64,000 bases of DNA from Beaufortia kweichowensis (Eukaryota > Chordata > Actinopteri > Cypriniformes > Gastromyzontidae): contig CM032802.1 in NCBI GenBank assembly GCA_019155185.1, positions 3,820,501 through 3,884,500 on the forward strand, read 5' to 3'. Positions 1 to 13,000 of this stretch are shown here, one piece after another. The notes beneath the pieces were generated by a model that worked only from the letters and a program-made list of their open reading frames with translations, was not told the DNA's origin and searched no databases. The translations under genes were made by a program, and so were the position numbers. Position 1 is the stretch's first letter, and each line of letters opens with the position of its first letter.

Positions 1-578
1 TCAGTACAGTATCTCTTTTTCCTCAGGTGTAAAGTAGAACAGTACAGACAGACAGACGTTGAAGTCTGTTTTTGCAGGTGTACAAGCCTGGAAAGATTAG
101 GGTCAATGGCATTTACCAGTGATTAACAGTGACAGGAGCCCATACAAACCACCACATTCATACTGGTCACGACCTGTGCTGACCAAGATCATGAATAATG
201 TAATAAATATTGCTGCTGTTTTATTAAAATATCATGCCAATATCATTTTTCAAATTTTAGAATGTGTAGTTGTTGGGATCATGAATGAAGAAAACATTCT
301 TAAAATGCAAAATAATAATTATATATTGAATGATATTCATTAATTTTTAAAAATATTTTTGACATTAAAATATATTCAACATTTTTGGAAGATTAGGATC
401 TATACTGCAAGCATTTATGATGTGAGAAAAATTACTTTCTTTGAGTTGTTAAACCAAGTAATACATTTAAAATGGTGTGAAACTAAATATTATGAACAAA
501 AACAAATGAAGCCAACATAAGTACATAAGATCCTGGTTAGTCATTGATGTTTGCTGTGTTACGTTGTATTTTAACAGC
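1..578 (+). other. sequence upstream of the cngb1 start codon
   Basis: No coding exon is recognised. The ATG exon begins right after an acceptor (ttttaacag, 571-577), so the cngb1 5' UTR and promoter must lie further left, either in this stretch or outside the window. A possible acceptor tttgcag occurs at about 72-78. Confidence 0.4.
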
Positions 579-1018
579 ATGTTTAGCTGGGTGGTGAAAG
601 TTGTTCCCCAGCCACCAGCACCACCTGGAAAACTGGGAGAGGAGGGAAATCCCAATGCAACAGTGAGTGTCAATTGTGTATGCAATTATGTGTACTTTAA
701 AAAAAATTGAAAAAAGAAATATCTTCAATCTTTTCATACTGCTTCTTAGGACATAAATGCCAGGAAAAAAGAGGAAGTAAAAGAAGGTAACAGTTCATTC
801 TATCACATTCAACCTCGGCTTTGATCAATGACCAAAATAGAAGCACCATAAAATAGAAATATACAGACCTGAGAATGTTTCTCATTCATCTTTCATGATT
901 CACAGAACTCAACCCTGCCAAGCCAAAAGAGGAGGTTTTAGAGGAGAACAGGTAATATGTGCGTAAGGGTGTTTGGTGGGTATATACTGCATGTGTGTTT
1001 AAGGTCCTGACAGACCCT

Positions 1019-1057
<39 letters not shown>

Positions 1058-4000
1058 GCTCTCAGAGTAGGGTTTTGAGTTGGCTTTCTCATGGGTTCAA
1101 TACTGCTCTCCCGCAACCAGTTAACACATGTAAACTGATCAACAATGAAGATAAGGTATGAGGTAGTCCACTTATGAGGACTGTGATATAGAAACTTTAT
1201 AATAAAAAATCAACAACAGTATTTTCGTATATTACTGTATCATTAAACAAAAAAATTAATGAAAAAAAAAATACTCTCAAAATGTATTCATTCTTATGCC
1301 ATCTCAACTGTATATGTCATCCTTTACTAACATGAACACAAACAAATAATTTAATGCATGACAAAATGCCATTGTTGTTCATTCAAGTTATTGATGTTTC
1401 ACCATATTTGATTTCAGTACTATGAGTGCTATGAATTTGGTTTTGGTTTGAATTTCATGTAATAATCTCAAAATAATTTTTCATGCACATCCTTAGGTTT
1501 ACTTCAGAAGACATTTATAAACCCACTGGAGTTGTGTTACTTTAATAATGATTGTGATGGATAGATGTGCTCTAAAATCATAGATATACACTTCTGTTTC
1601 TTTTTTTATCGTTACTGAACAGCAAGAGGAAAATGCAGTAAACAACAGGTACCTTTGGGATTTACTTTCTTGTGCATATACGTGTCTGTATTTTGTGGGA
1701 TGCGGGGATTTGGGTAAATAGATGGGGTCTTGTTTCTATTTATATTTTGTGTGTGCTTGTATTTGGTGTCAAATGAATATTTTAATGAGCACTACATGTT
1801 TCATTGCTGTATCGGGGATGGCAGTAACCAGTCAGATGAGTAAGTGAGCTCATGTAATTGAAAGCTCTGCTGCATGTAGATCTGCATGAACTACTCTTAG
1901 CATGCTGCACATGAAACACGCCTGACATTAACAACCCAGAGCAAAACCAAAAGACAATATGTCAAAGTTATTAGATCAGGTGTGAAGTTTTGCATTTGGC
2001 TTTTAGGTTAAAGTAAAATTGGGATTGAATATCTTCTTGCTTGTATACATTAGTCCACGCAAATATTTGTTGTTTTACTCTACGATGCTGCCACCTAGAG
2101 TTTGCTTTGAGCAAAGCCACTTACTTGCATGTACATTGTACAACACAACCTTACTGGCAACCAACCAGAAGCCATTTTATTGACTGTAGTGTGTTTATTT
2201 TTAGGACTGGGATGATCGGCTGGATTGTTCAGGGACTGGGAAAAGTAGTTCCACAACCAGATGAGAAATACAAGGGCCACACAGAGCCCGAGGAGATCAC
2301 TGAGGTATAAACACACAATACAGCATCTCTAGATAAATCGTAAGCTTTATGCTATTTGCTTAAATTATTTTATTACTTATTATAATATTTTTTTCCAATG
2401 GTGTACGAGGATTCATTTAGTGAAAATTTTAGACTGAAAGCTACAGTTTACTTCAGTTAATTACGTAAGGTCTATATTACTGACTAGACTTTTGGGCTAA
2501 TAATATCTATTTATTAGAAGAATTTAAATATCTAAATATCTTTATATAAATTGCTCAATTTTGTACAAATTGCTTATTTAAATTTAGATATAAGGAATGC
2601 ATTGGGCTGCACAATATATCGAAATTATTAGAAATATCGCAAATATGCATGATCACCATATAATTTTTTAAATATATTTTAATATAACTTAAATGGATTT
2701 AAGACAAAATATCGCATATCGAATATCGCATTATTTTAGCATGCTATCACATATCGCATTTTGCTTCAATATCGTGCAGCCTTAGTCTTGCACATAGCAG
2801 GTGTTGTCCCCAAGGACTTCTAACATTAGAGTTAATGGACTTACCTAACACAGCATTTTAGATTCACATGCATCTGTTTTACTGATGGCTCTGAGAGGGT
2901 TTAATTGCATTTTTATTTAGACTACAGCTGTTCCAGCAGTTCAAGTCATTCCTCCTGTAAGTACAGTGTTTCACGCAGGCTTTGTCAGGGTCTGTCTTGC
3001 TGTCCTCTGCTCTTACAACCGATTGAAGCTGTAAACATGCTGACTGCTGCAGGCAAGCTTGTAGAGATTTCTTTGAAACCCATTCAAACCCATAGGCTGA
3101 ATCTTTACTTTTAATGTAATACAATCTAATTTACAACAAACACCAGACAACTAGTAAAGAAAAATCGACTAAGATAAGTTCAGGTAAGACAGGAAAGAAA
3201 GCCTTTCAGCATAGGGAGGACACACGCAAACATGCAAACATGCATGCACAAATATTAATTATTAACTATTAATTTGACTATTTGAATATATCTAACAGTC
3301 CCTCACCTAAGTTACATGATCCTGCAGGTTTAGCACCTCTTAACGCTTGTACTATATGGCTTGCGGCTTAAAAAAGTCATGATTGCTTTCAAAGAGTTCT
3401 AATACATCTTTACTGTATCTGCTACTGTATCTTTAGCATTTCAATTCCATTCATTTACATATTTACTCACAGAAGTGTTTTTTTTTTCAACTTTTATTTC
3501 TTATAACATAACTCAGAAATACAAAAACACACTGAAAAAAAAAAATACACAAAAAAAGAATAGAACATACAGGTCACATACAGGTCTTACATCATTTACA
3601 TTTAGGCATTTAGCTGACGCTTTTATCCAAAGCGACTTACAAATATTAGCAGACAACATCAGAAGTGTTTATTTAGGAAAAATAATTAAGGGCAAGTCTT
3701 TTGCTTACATAACGACAGTGACTGAACTAGTCAAACTTTGACAATTTGGACGCTTCACATGTGCCAAAATAAATAAACTCATTCACCTCACCTTTAAAAA
3801 ACATAATTGACACAGCAGAAAACGTGCAATACAGGTGTTTGTACACGACAATCCTTCCAAACAGTTCTTTATGTTTTTTCGCTTTTCCTTGCAGGTGTAT
3901 GAGGTTAAAGACCTTCAAGGTAAGTCTAACTTTGGCATAACCACTTTGTATGAACTGTTGCTATGAATATACAGTAGTTAAGTTGATAATGATGTGATGT

Positions 4001-7000
4001 ATGCAGTATGATTCTGTCATTAATCAGATGCAGAGCCACTTCCTCATATACCTGTGGTGGAAATAGTGTCTGATGAGGAGCCAGAAGCTGCTAACACACA
4101 CAACACTCCAAAGTACATCACCACATAGTTATATTTCATACTCTGCATTATATTATTTTGTATTTAAGCATTTTAACATGTAGAGAGAATTTGAATATTG
4201 TTGTCATTTTCATGTTCTCTTTTTCTAGGGTCATGGATTGGATCAAACAAGGTTTTGAGAAGGTGGTTCCTCAATCTCCTGTCCATCTTCGTCCTCCCTC
4301 CAGTTCAGAAGCTCCAGTACTGAGGGCCGCTTCTGCTCCTGTGACGCCCTGCAAACAAGCACCATGTATAAATCACCTGTTTTTCCTCATCAAGTAGTTA
4401 AGATTGCTCCATTCAAATTACATTGAATGTTCTAAATGTGTGCTTTTCTGTAGTACCTGCACCCACACCTGCACCTGCACCCACACCTGCACCTGCACCT
4501 GCACCTGCACCTGCACCTGAGCCACCCCATATAGTTGAGGATTCAAAAGGCATCAGGTATGTTTAGTCCATCTCATTTATACTATTCTTATTCTACTACA
4601 GTGTTTATTGTGATAACCACCAGTGTTTTCTGGTATTTAATTATTAGATTACAGTAAAGAGAAGCACCTTTTTGAAATGCCTACTAAATGATCCAAACTG
4701 TATTTGCCAAAATCGGCATTATAGAAAAGAACACACTGCAAGAAATACACGCATGGGATGCAATTATAATATGCACATGACAAATTAATGCACAATGTAA
4801 TGTTTTTACATGATGAATCTAATGTAGTTCTTTATGTCTTTTTCTTTGTTTTTAAGTATGGTTGGCTGGATTGTACAGGGATTTGGGCGTATGATGCCAC
4901 AACCAGTACTGAAACCAAAAGAGGTAAATTGCAGACACACATACACCTCATATTGTACATTAGACTACTTTTATTTTTTTAAATTACAAAAATATACACT
5001 GCCTTTGTGTTTATTTGCAGGAGAGTTCTGATGTCATTCAAAATAGTAAGTAATTGTTACCATTTTCTATTATTTCCAGCACATCCACATATCTGTACAT
5101 TACACCTGCAGTAGTAGTACAGGATGTTTTTTGTCTCTGCTCATTTGTAGGGTGAAGGTGAATAAGACAAACTGTAACTGAGCTCCTCTTCTCCTTCTGT
5201 TTCAGGGGAGAGGGTCTCTAAAACCCCTTAAACAAAAGGAGAAGATGTCTGGGAGTTCAGTAGAGCTACGGCACAGCTTTAAACATATTGAGCAGCTGTC
5301 ATGCACATTGCACATTTTTATATACACTTGCCTGCTAATTTTTGTTAATTATACGTTTGGTTTAGAAAAGAGACATAGCAGTAACCCAGTCAGAGTTTAC
5401 AGTTACTGCAAAGGAGCACTTTGTACTTTGTATTGTTGTTGTAAATGTAAAGCAACTTACTCAGCAAATACCTAGTGTCTAGTGCAATATCTAATAGGCC
5501 ACAGGAGCTACTAAATTAAAACAATAATAATTAAAAAATAAATTAATAATACAAAAAAATTATGAGCTAAACATCTAAATTTTAAGTGCTATACGTACCA
5601 AGAAATGTATTCCTCTGTGATTAAAGAAACAACACCTGAATGAATTATGTTCATGGTTGTTGTAAGTACAGGCACACAGATGAACATACATACACGTCAC
5701 GTGACAGTGAAAACATGATGGATGTAGTACAGTATGTCCGTAATGTATTCATTTACATTTAGGCATTTAGACGCTTTTATCCAAAGCGACTTACAGATAT
5801 TAGGAGACAATGAAGCGACACATCAAAAGTGGCAACAATAGTACGAAGAAGTGCTTTCCTGTTCTTACTGCACTCACACATAGTATAGTGTACTGGTTTA
5901 ACGGACATCTAATTTACTACGTACTGTCACAAAACACGATTGCAGACACAAGCTGTATGACACTGTAAGCTTTTGCCAATATCTACACTGCTTTTTGTTC
6001 CAGTGATATATAATGATGTTGAATGATTCTGTTTTACTGTGAAAGATAAATGCTAACATAGCACAGGCAGCTATTGTACCGTTTCTCTGCTGTATGACAT
6101 CACTAATAAATAAATGATTTTGAAAAGCAGATTGTTTGTTGAGTTGTCAGGTGACAAACCAATTTATATAATGTAGTGCTGTTTTTATGAGGGATTATTA
6201 TGTATTTCTGTGATTCTAGAACTGTGAGGCAGTGCTAGCTATAATACATAAAGAAGCTCAAATACATTCATAAACAATTTTTGTATATTTTATTAAATTA
6301 TTTTATTAAATTATTTTTATGGTTACTGTAGTAAAGCCATGGTTAAATTGTGGCTATTATGGTTTGACTTTAAATAAAACAAAAAATGAATAATTTTTGT
6401 ATTTTGTTTGCTCTATCCACAGTTCTTCAAAGACTATAAACCCCCTTACTTTGAGCTATTAAAGATGTCTCCATTATTCAGTGCCTAATCCCTTGTTAAT
6501 GGTTTTCTTGTTGCTGGTTCAGTCTGCATCCTGCAGGACCCGTGTGATATGGTGCTGGAGGAGGTGGATTCAGACTGGGAGAGACAGCAGAAGGAGCAGG
6601 GATCTGGTCAGGTGGAGGAGCAGGTGCAGCAGGAGAACATGACAACGCTTCAGGTGCTGCCCAACATCCTGCCACAAGTGCTGGCCATGCAGCAGCAGGA
6701 GGATGCAGAGACCCAGACTGAGCGCTGGACACCTCTTATTGAGAGCATCAAGAAAGAAGCGGAGGAGATGGCTTTAGAAAACATAGGGGAGAGGTCAGAG
6801 TCAATCCTCCAATAGATCTTGCAGAAGAAACTGACACATTACACACTTTTGTAGTGTTGTACAATATTAATATTAAGCTGAAAGGTTAACTGAATGAAAA
6901 ATCAATACAGCTGTGGAAAAAAATTAAGAGACCACTAATATTTGCCTTTAAACAGCATTTCTACAGTACATGTAATGCAGCAATTCCATCTGGTAAAATT

Positions 7001-10000
7001 CAACTAAAGCAAAACTGATTAAAAATCAGAATTATTCAGTCAAATATTCATTTTTTGTATTTTTTGAAAGAGAAGAGAAAGTACAGTATTGTGAATATGA
7101 ACTTATTACAGTATTTTGACCAGTTTGATTAGTTTTCATTTTTTGCAATTGAAATACTGAAATACTGTACAATTTTGTAAAATTAATTTAAAATGGTCTC
7201 TTATTTTTTCTAGAGCTGTATATTCAGCCTTTCTTGTACCTGCACATTTTTTTGCTATTGTACCTTTAAAACTTCTGCATGTGAACATTTGTTAAAGATA
7301 TAGTGTCTTGTAGTATATAAATACCTGTAGTAGCAAAATAAAAATTCAAACCCATATGCTTTACCTGTATATACAATATACATACAAGAATTAACTGACT
7401 AATAAAACTGTTTCCTTTTACTGTGCATGTGCACATGAATAGACTACAGCAGGAACGTGTGGAGGCAGCTCGCATGGCCGAGGATCTGGCCCGACAAGCT
7501 GCAGAGTTGGCTGTCAGACAGCTGGAAGAAGAGCATCCCATACATGTCATCCCAGAGCCCAAAGATGAAGAACAAGACCATGAGGATCAGTAAGTCCCAA
7601 ACACACAGGAAACTCAGTGTCCCTGTGATAAACCTTTCCAACCTCTTCTGTGTTTGTTAGATCTGAGATCTGGGGTGTGATAACATTTACAGCCAAAATG
7701 CTCTCTCATACTCTCACACACACATAAACACACTCACAGTGTTCTTAATTTACCTGTTCACTGTTTGTTTTATCAAGACTGCCAAATATCCAGGAGGAAG
7801 AGATTGAAGAAGACCCAGAGTAAGTGTTGCCCGCCCCTGTCACTCTCTAACATTAACACTGACCGATCACCAAATGCTAGTAAACGTGGTGTGTTAATAT
7901 TCATCAGGAGCTGGTGAGATTATTATTTTTTAAATCAACAATATAGAAGAAAAAAGACAAGAATCTGCTATTCCTACATACATTTACTATTGTCTCTAGT
8001 GCATAGGCTCTCAAAAACAAAATACATTTTAATATCTAAAGAAATATAAATGGGTACATTTTTTCAATTCACACTCTATTAGGATAATGTTAATTTTAGA
8101 CTCCTCTTTCAAACATGTGCTGTCTGTCCTCTCTGGCTTGCCGTACAGGTTACAGCCGCTGCATGAAGAGAGTGAGGAGGAAAATATGGATAGTAAGATT
8201 ACAGAGTAAGACTTGACCAGAGCTAACCAGTAAATAGATACAGTAGTAGCCTGGGCTTAAACAACAATACCTGGCAGCTGTAGATGGATAGTTGACATGA
8301 CATTGACAGCACTGTCCTGAAGGCATGAAATTTGTTATTTAAAATGTTTTTCTTTAATTTTGGTACAATAGCTATACACTCAAGTGTGTCAACTCCACTG
8401 TTTTATTTACTTGTGTTTTGCACTTTTAAATTAATTAATCATTTAAGAAGCATCATTATGAATGACATAAAAACAAACATAAACATATTCATGCATTAAT
8501 ATAATTATACATGCATTGCCCAAATAATTAGGCAGGGGATAACGGCTGATGCAAACCAGCCAAGCCTTAATAACCTGGTTTTGAAAGTTTTATAAAAGTG
8601 AATTAAAAAGCCTAGTTTTTGAAACTCAAGTGTGAATTTGTACTTGATAATTAGATGTATTGAAACACCTTTATCAAACATCATTAGGAAACTTAACTGG
8701 AGATATAAAAGTCATTAAGATATTGGGACATTGACTAAATAGCATAGCAATTTTTAAACAACATATTAAAATAGATGTAAGGTTAAACAATTTTGTCTTT
8801 ATATGTAGGTTCAGTCTGTAAAAGAGACATGGATATAAATTACAGTGTCCCACTTCTGAGTTTCACCTACGTTGGAGATGATGTCAGATGCTTAATTTAG
8901 GCTTCACCGCAATAGTGTTTACCTACCCTTTCCAGAAACCAGCACAGTTTAAGCCTGAAGCCAGCAAAGCTTTTAGGCCGAGCACTAATGTAGAAGTAGA
9001 TTCGGACCTGCTGCATGCTTTTAATTCACATTTTATTAATGTTTTTGACACCAATTACCATCATCTGCAAACAGGCCAGTACAGTTATACACAACAGGTT
9101 GTGAAATCCCCTCAACTTTTGATTTATTTTACTGCTTTTGTTCATCTGAGTGGATAAAGTGGTACAAATATGTTGGCCACCAAATACTGTATGTTGGTAC
9201 TTGTTGTGTTGTTATGACTGCTCTCCCTCTTTAACCCTTACAGGTGTATGGTGGATGTGTGCCCAGCAGAGCCCTCACCACATGAATCAGAGACTTCGGA
9301 TCAGATGACCCAAAGTCCTCCACCAGCACCACCTCAAACATCTAAGACAGAGACAGTCCCTCCACCCGTGACCACCCAACCTGAACCAGCCGCATCTTCA
9401 TCTCCTGACAGGAACCAGGTAACTGTGCTATAAGAAATATGATCAAAAATACTGTTTAACAACATTTATGTTTTATGCTGTAAATCATTTGTATTGTTTA
9501 GATAAACTCTTATAGATGCAATTTAACCCGTTTTCCATAGAAATTACTATGGTCTATATAATAAAATCATGTTTTCAGGTTTTTTGGTACTGCAGAAACC
9601 TTTCTTACTATCTTGGCAGTTGCAGTTGGCTGTGGGATTTAATGATGAATTGAGTACACTTGCATTTTATAATCAATTTCAGTTTGAAAAAAAAATTGAA
9701 AAAGAAAACACATTTAGACACTCATCCATCTTTTGTTCTTTGAAAGATGAAAGCTATTTTAAAGAAAGCAAACTGGATTTAACCAAGATAGAGATACTGT
9801 CTGTATAGATGAAATACTAAATAATTAACAAGACGTAATAAACTAACATCTAGAATGCCAAAGATTTTTTACATTTATTTGAAATTTAAATAATCATTTA
9901 ACATAGTAACATAATAAATGCTTTACTTTTGATTAATTATATACAGTATTGGTGGATATGTTTCTATTAAACATGCAAATTCTAAATTGGCATAATACAT

Positions 10001-13000
10001 AAATGGGAAGTCACTATTTGCTGTGTTATAGATGAATTATTTTGCTTTTTTTTGTTACAGGAAGAGGAAACCGTTGAAGAAGGCTGTGGAGGTCAGTTTT
10101 ATGTTTTTAAATATACATAATATCTTTAAATGTTTTACCTCAATCTTACAGACCAACTGCATTTCTCCTACAAACCTCTTGGGGTTTCTGACTCTTCTTT
10201 GGGGAAAACGTCTCTTCATGCAAACTTCTGTCAATGTTATGATTTGATTACCCAAAAATACTAAATTTGCATCAGTGATGACCCTTGTGTTGTTCAAAAG
10301 TGTATGACTTTCTTCAATAGTTTATAGGCAATCATTTATAATACATTGTGTTTGATAATGTTTATTGTTTAGTAACCAAAATATAAAAAAGTAATTATTT
10401 TAAGATATTTTATTTCATCTTATAAAACGGTTAGTTCCAGTTCTTGATTCTGATTGGTCGTTAGCTGTGTTTTATTCATGAGCTTTGCATTGTGCCTAAA
10501 AACACCTTTCAGCCCTGACTTAATTCTGACTGTACATCTCCTATTATATGCTTGTTATCGTATACAGTTTTGCTTTTTAAATATATTTATTTTAGGTGGA
10601 AACCAACACAAAACACTGGTTAAGAATTTACTTTCGTGGTGTATTTCCAGCAATTAAACTGGTTGTCTGCCTGCCTGCAGTGCCTGCTAGCTGTTCTGGT
10701 GTAAAGAGCTGGGTTCTTCACTTCCCGCGTGCTTCTCAATGCCTGAACAACTTCAGTCAGCATCTGAAAAAGAATAACGTTACCCTGCCCAAACTGCCCT
10801 CACCGTCCCCTGACCTTCTGCTGCTGTACCAGGAGCTCTCACAGTTACCCAAACAAGCCCATCAGCGCCTCCAGAGAGCTCTGCTCCGCCTCAACAACCT
10901 CAAATCCACATAGAGCATCTCAGCAGCACACTGTAGCTAGTGGATTTAGTGCTATTAATACCCACCTTTAGCCTTCCAGGATTCAACCCATGCCAAAGTG
11001 CCCTAGAAATGATTTCTTATGAAGTCTCCTGCGGTTACAGAAAGCCATCAAACTTCCAGTCTCTGAGGTGAACACACTGTGCTAGATTGTGATGTGTTAG
11101 GCTGTGCTCTTTCTAAAATTATATCTCAGTCAAAATATTTAGATAGGGTTTCCAGTATAGTTTTCTTTGTGATGAGTCAAGGAGCTTTGGACAAAGTGAT
11201 CTACAGTACAACCTTTAAAAGCTTATCCTTCTATTTCACACACACACAAAGGAACAATTAGTGTCAGTGATAAACTCCATTGTGTGCTCTCAGAATGCAT
11301 CCATGTGAAGCCAGCACCGCAGGTGGAGGACGTGGAGGATGGAGAAATGACGGTTCCCAAAATCATCGTGGACCCAGATTCAGACACGATGACCCTTAAT
11401 GTTCCTGAACAAAATCTGATCCCTGGCAGGTCAGTGTTTTACAGTTATTTGATCTATTATTTAAATCATGTAGTAAAAGCTTTTTTGCTTTTACCAGCTT
11501 TTTCAGAAAGTCTGGTCTAAACTGGTAGATTTGGAACATCGAACTTAGCATCTGGTGGTCATGCTGGTTTTTGGAACATGTTAGCATGTTGACCAGCCAA
11601 TGATAAATCTGGACCAGCTAGACACATATGTTTCAAAACACAGCCACCAGTTTGAGCTGGTAGATCAAGATGAAGTGTCCCCTTGTAAAATTGCTAACCA
11701 TAATTTGTACTGTAACAAGACCATTTTTTCATTCAGAAGTATTCCTCAGACTCTTGATGAGGAAGATCAGGAGAAGAATCTGAACCAGACTGTTACACTT
11801 GGTGTGGATGAGTGAGTCTTTTTTAAAACCAAGAACATAAGCATTCATTTGCATAGTTAACCTCTTCATCCATTAAAAGGGAAGTCTTTTCTTTTAAGAA
11901 AGTCAACATTAATGCTTCCAGCAATCACTGTGGAAACACATTTCTTGTAGAGACCTTGAGCGGCCCGTATCTGCATCCAGTCAGAGAAGTATCGTTGTGA
12001 ATGAGCGTCTGCAAGAGCTGGTCAGGCTGTTTAAGGAACGAAGAGAACGTGCGAAAGAGAAACTGACCGACCCTGATGAGTCTGATGAAGAGAGCCCTTC
12101 AGCATGTGAGTACAGCATTCAGACTATGCCTGATAATGTGTGTGTGTGTTTATCTGGTCATTGACCAGTGACAGATGGAGGAGTGAGCAGAAAAATCTCT
12201 TTGAAAGCAATCATTGTTTTTCTGGTTGGTGTCACTTCAGCTTTAAAGCTCAAAAACATTATATTTGAACCTCAGCTCCAGCCAAAAAGCCTGGTGAACC
12301 TCCACCTCCACCACCTCCTGAGGAAAAGAAAGATGAAGGTGCTGGAGAAGAAGAGGAAGAAGAACAGTTTTATGAGTTTATGGGTCAGAAATTAAGAGTT
12401 CCCCAGTTTAAAATGCCACAGATTCCTGACTGGCTCAGAGTCATTTTGGAGTTTCGCTTCCCATCCAGCATTGACCCCTTCACAGGTAAGATCACCTGAA
12501 GTACAATACCGGTTAAAACTTTGAAAACACTGTCTAGATTTCCACATTTTAGAATAGTAGAAACTTGAACCATGAAATAACACAATTGTAACTGTGGGAA
12601 TTATGTTGTGACTAAAAGCATCTAAAATAAATGAACAGTATGTTATTTTTAATCGTCTTCAAAAGTAGTCACACTTTGTCTGGAATTTGTAAAATCATAC
12701 TCTTGACATTTTATCATTCAACTTCTTGAGGTCTGAACAGGAAGCTTTTTAAACAACACTGAAGGAATTTCTATCTATGATGGACTCTTATTGGCTGCTT
12801 TTTATTTATTATATTGTTCAAGTAATTCATTTCAAAAACATTTTTTAAATACAATTTTTGTTTTCTGATTAAAGAAATTAATATGATGGCAAAATTATAT
12901 TTTTTGTCTACAAAAGTAATTTTAAACATTGAAACATTTACACATCAGCATGAGACATTTTGTCAATTGTGTCTAACCTTTTCACTGGTACTGTACATGT

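Larger units (their letters stand above)
579..5045 (+). other. cngb1: GARP-like N-terminal region of cngb1: five W...VPQP repeats
   Basis: Exons 1-13 encode about 289 Pro/Glu-rich residues. Five exons each carry one copy of a Trp...Val-Pro-Gln-Pro motif: FSWVVKVVPQP (579), VLSWLSHGFNTALPQPV (1059), IGWIVQGLGKVVPQPD (2205), MDWIKQGFEKVVPQSPV (4229) and VGWIVQGFGRMMPQPV (4857). In mammals the GARP repeats of CNGB1 tether the channel to peripherin-2/ROM1 at the disc rim; I infer the same role here. Copies 2-5 all start in the same splice phase (two bases carried in), which points to exon duplication. The intervening exons are short and acidic. Confidence 0.85.
6523..11811 (+). other. cngb1: Glu-rich half of the GARP domain of cngb1 (exons 14-21)
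   Basis: These exons encode about 312 acidic, Gln- and Pro-rich residues. They include an amphipathic stretch, RLQQERVEAARMAEDLARQA, in the 7443 exon and a Pro/Thr/Ser-rich linker in the 9244 exon. The long Glu-rich low-complexity character is typical of CNGB1 upstream of the calmodulin site. Sequence conservation with mammals is low here, so exon assignment rests on splice sites and frame alone. The 31-nt exon at 10061 is the least certain member. Confidence 0.75.

Noticed and set aside
6496..6732. Pro/Ala-rich minus-strand frame opposite the Glu-rich cngb1 exon
   Set aside because: It is a shadow of the GAG/CAG-rich coding strand.
8888..9157. An 89-codon frame in a cngb1 intron
   Set aside because: It has no acceptor in the right place and its phase does not connect with exons 8149-8205 and 9244-9418, which join each other in frame.
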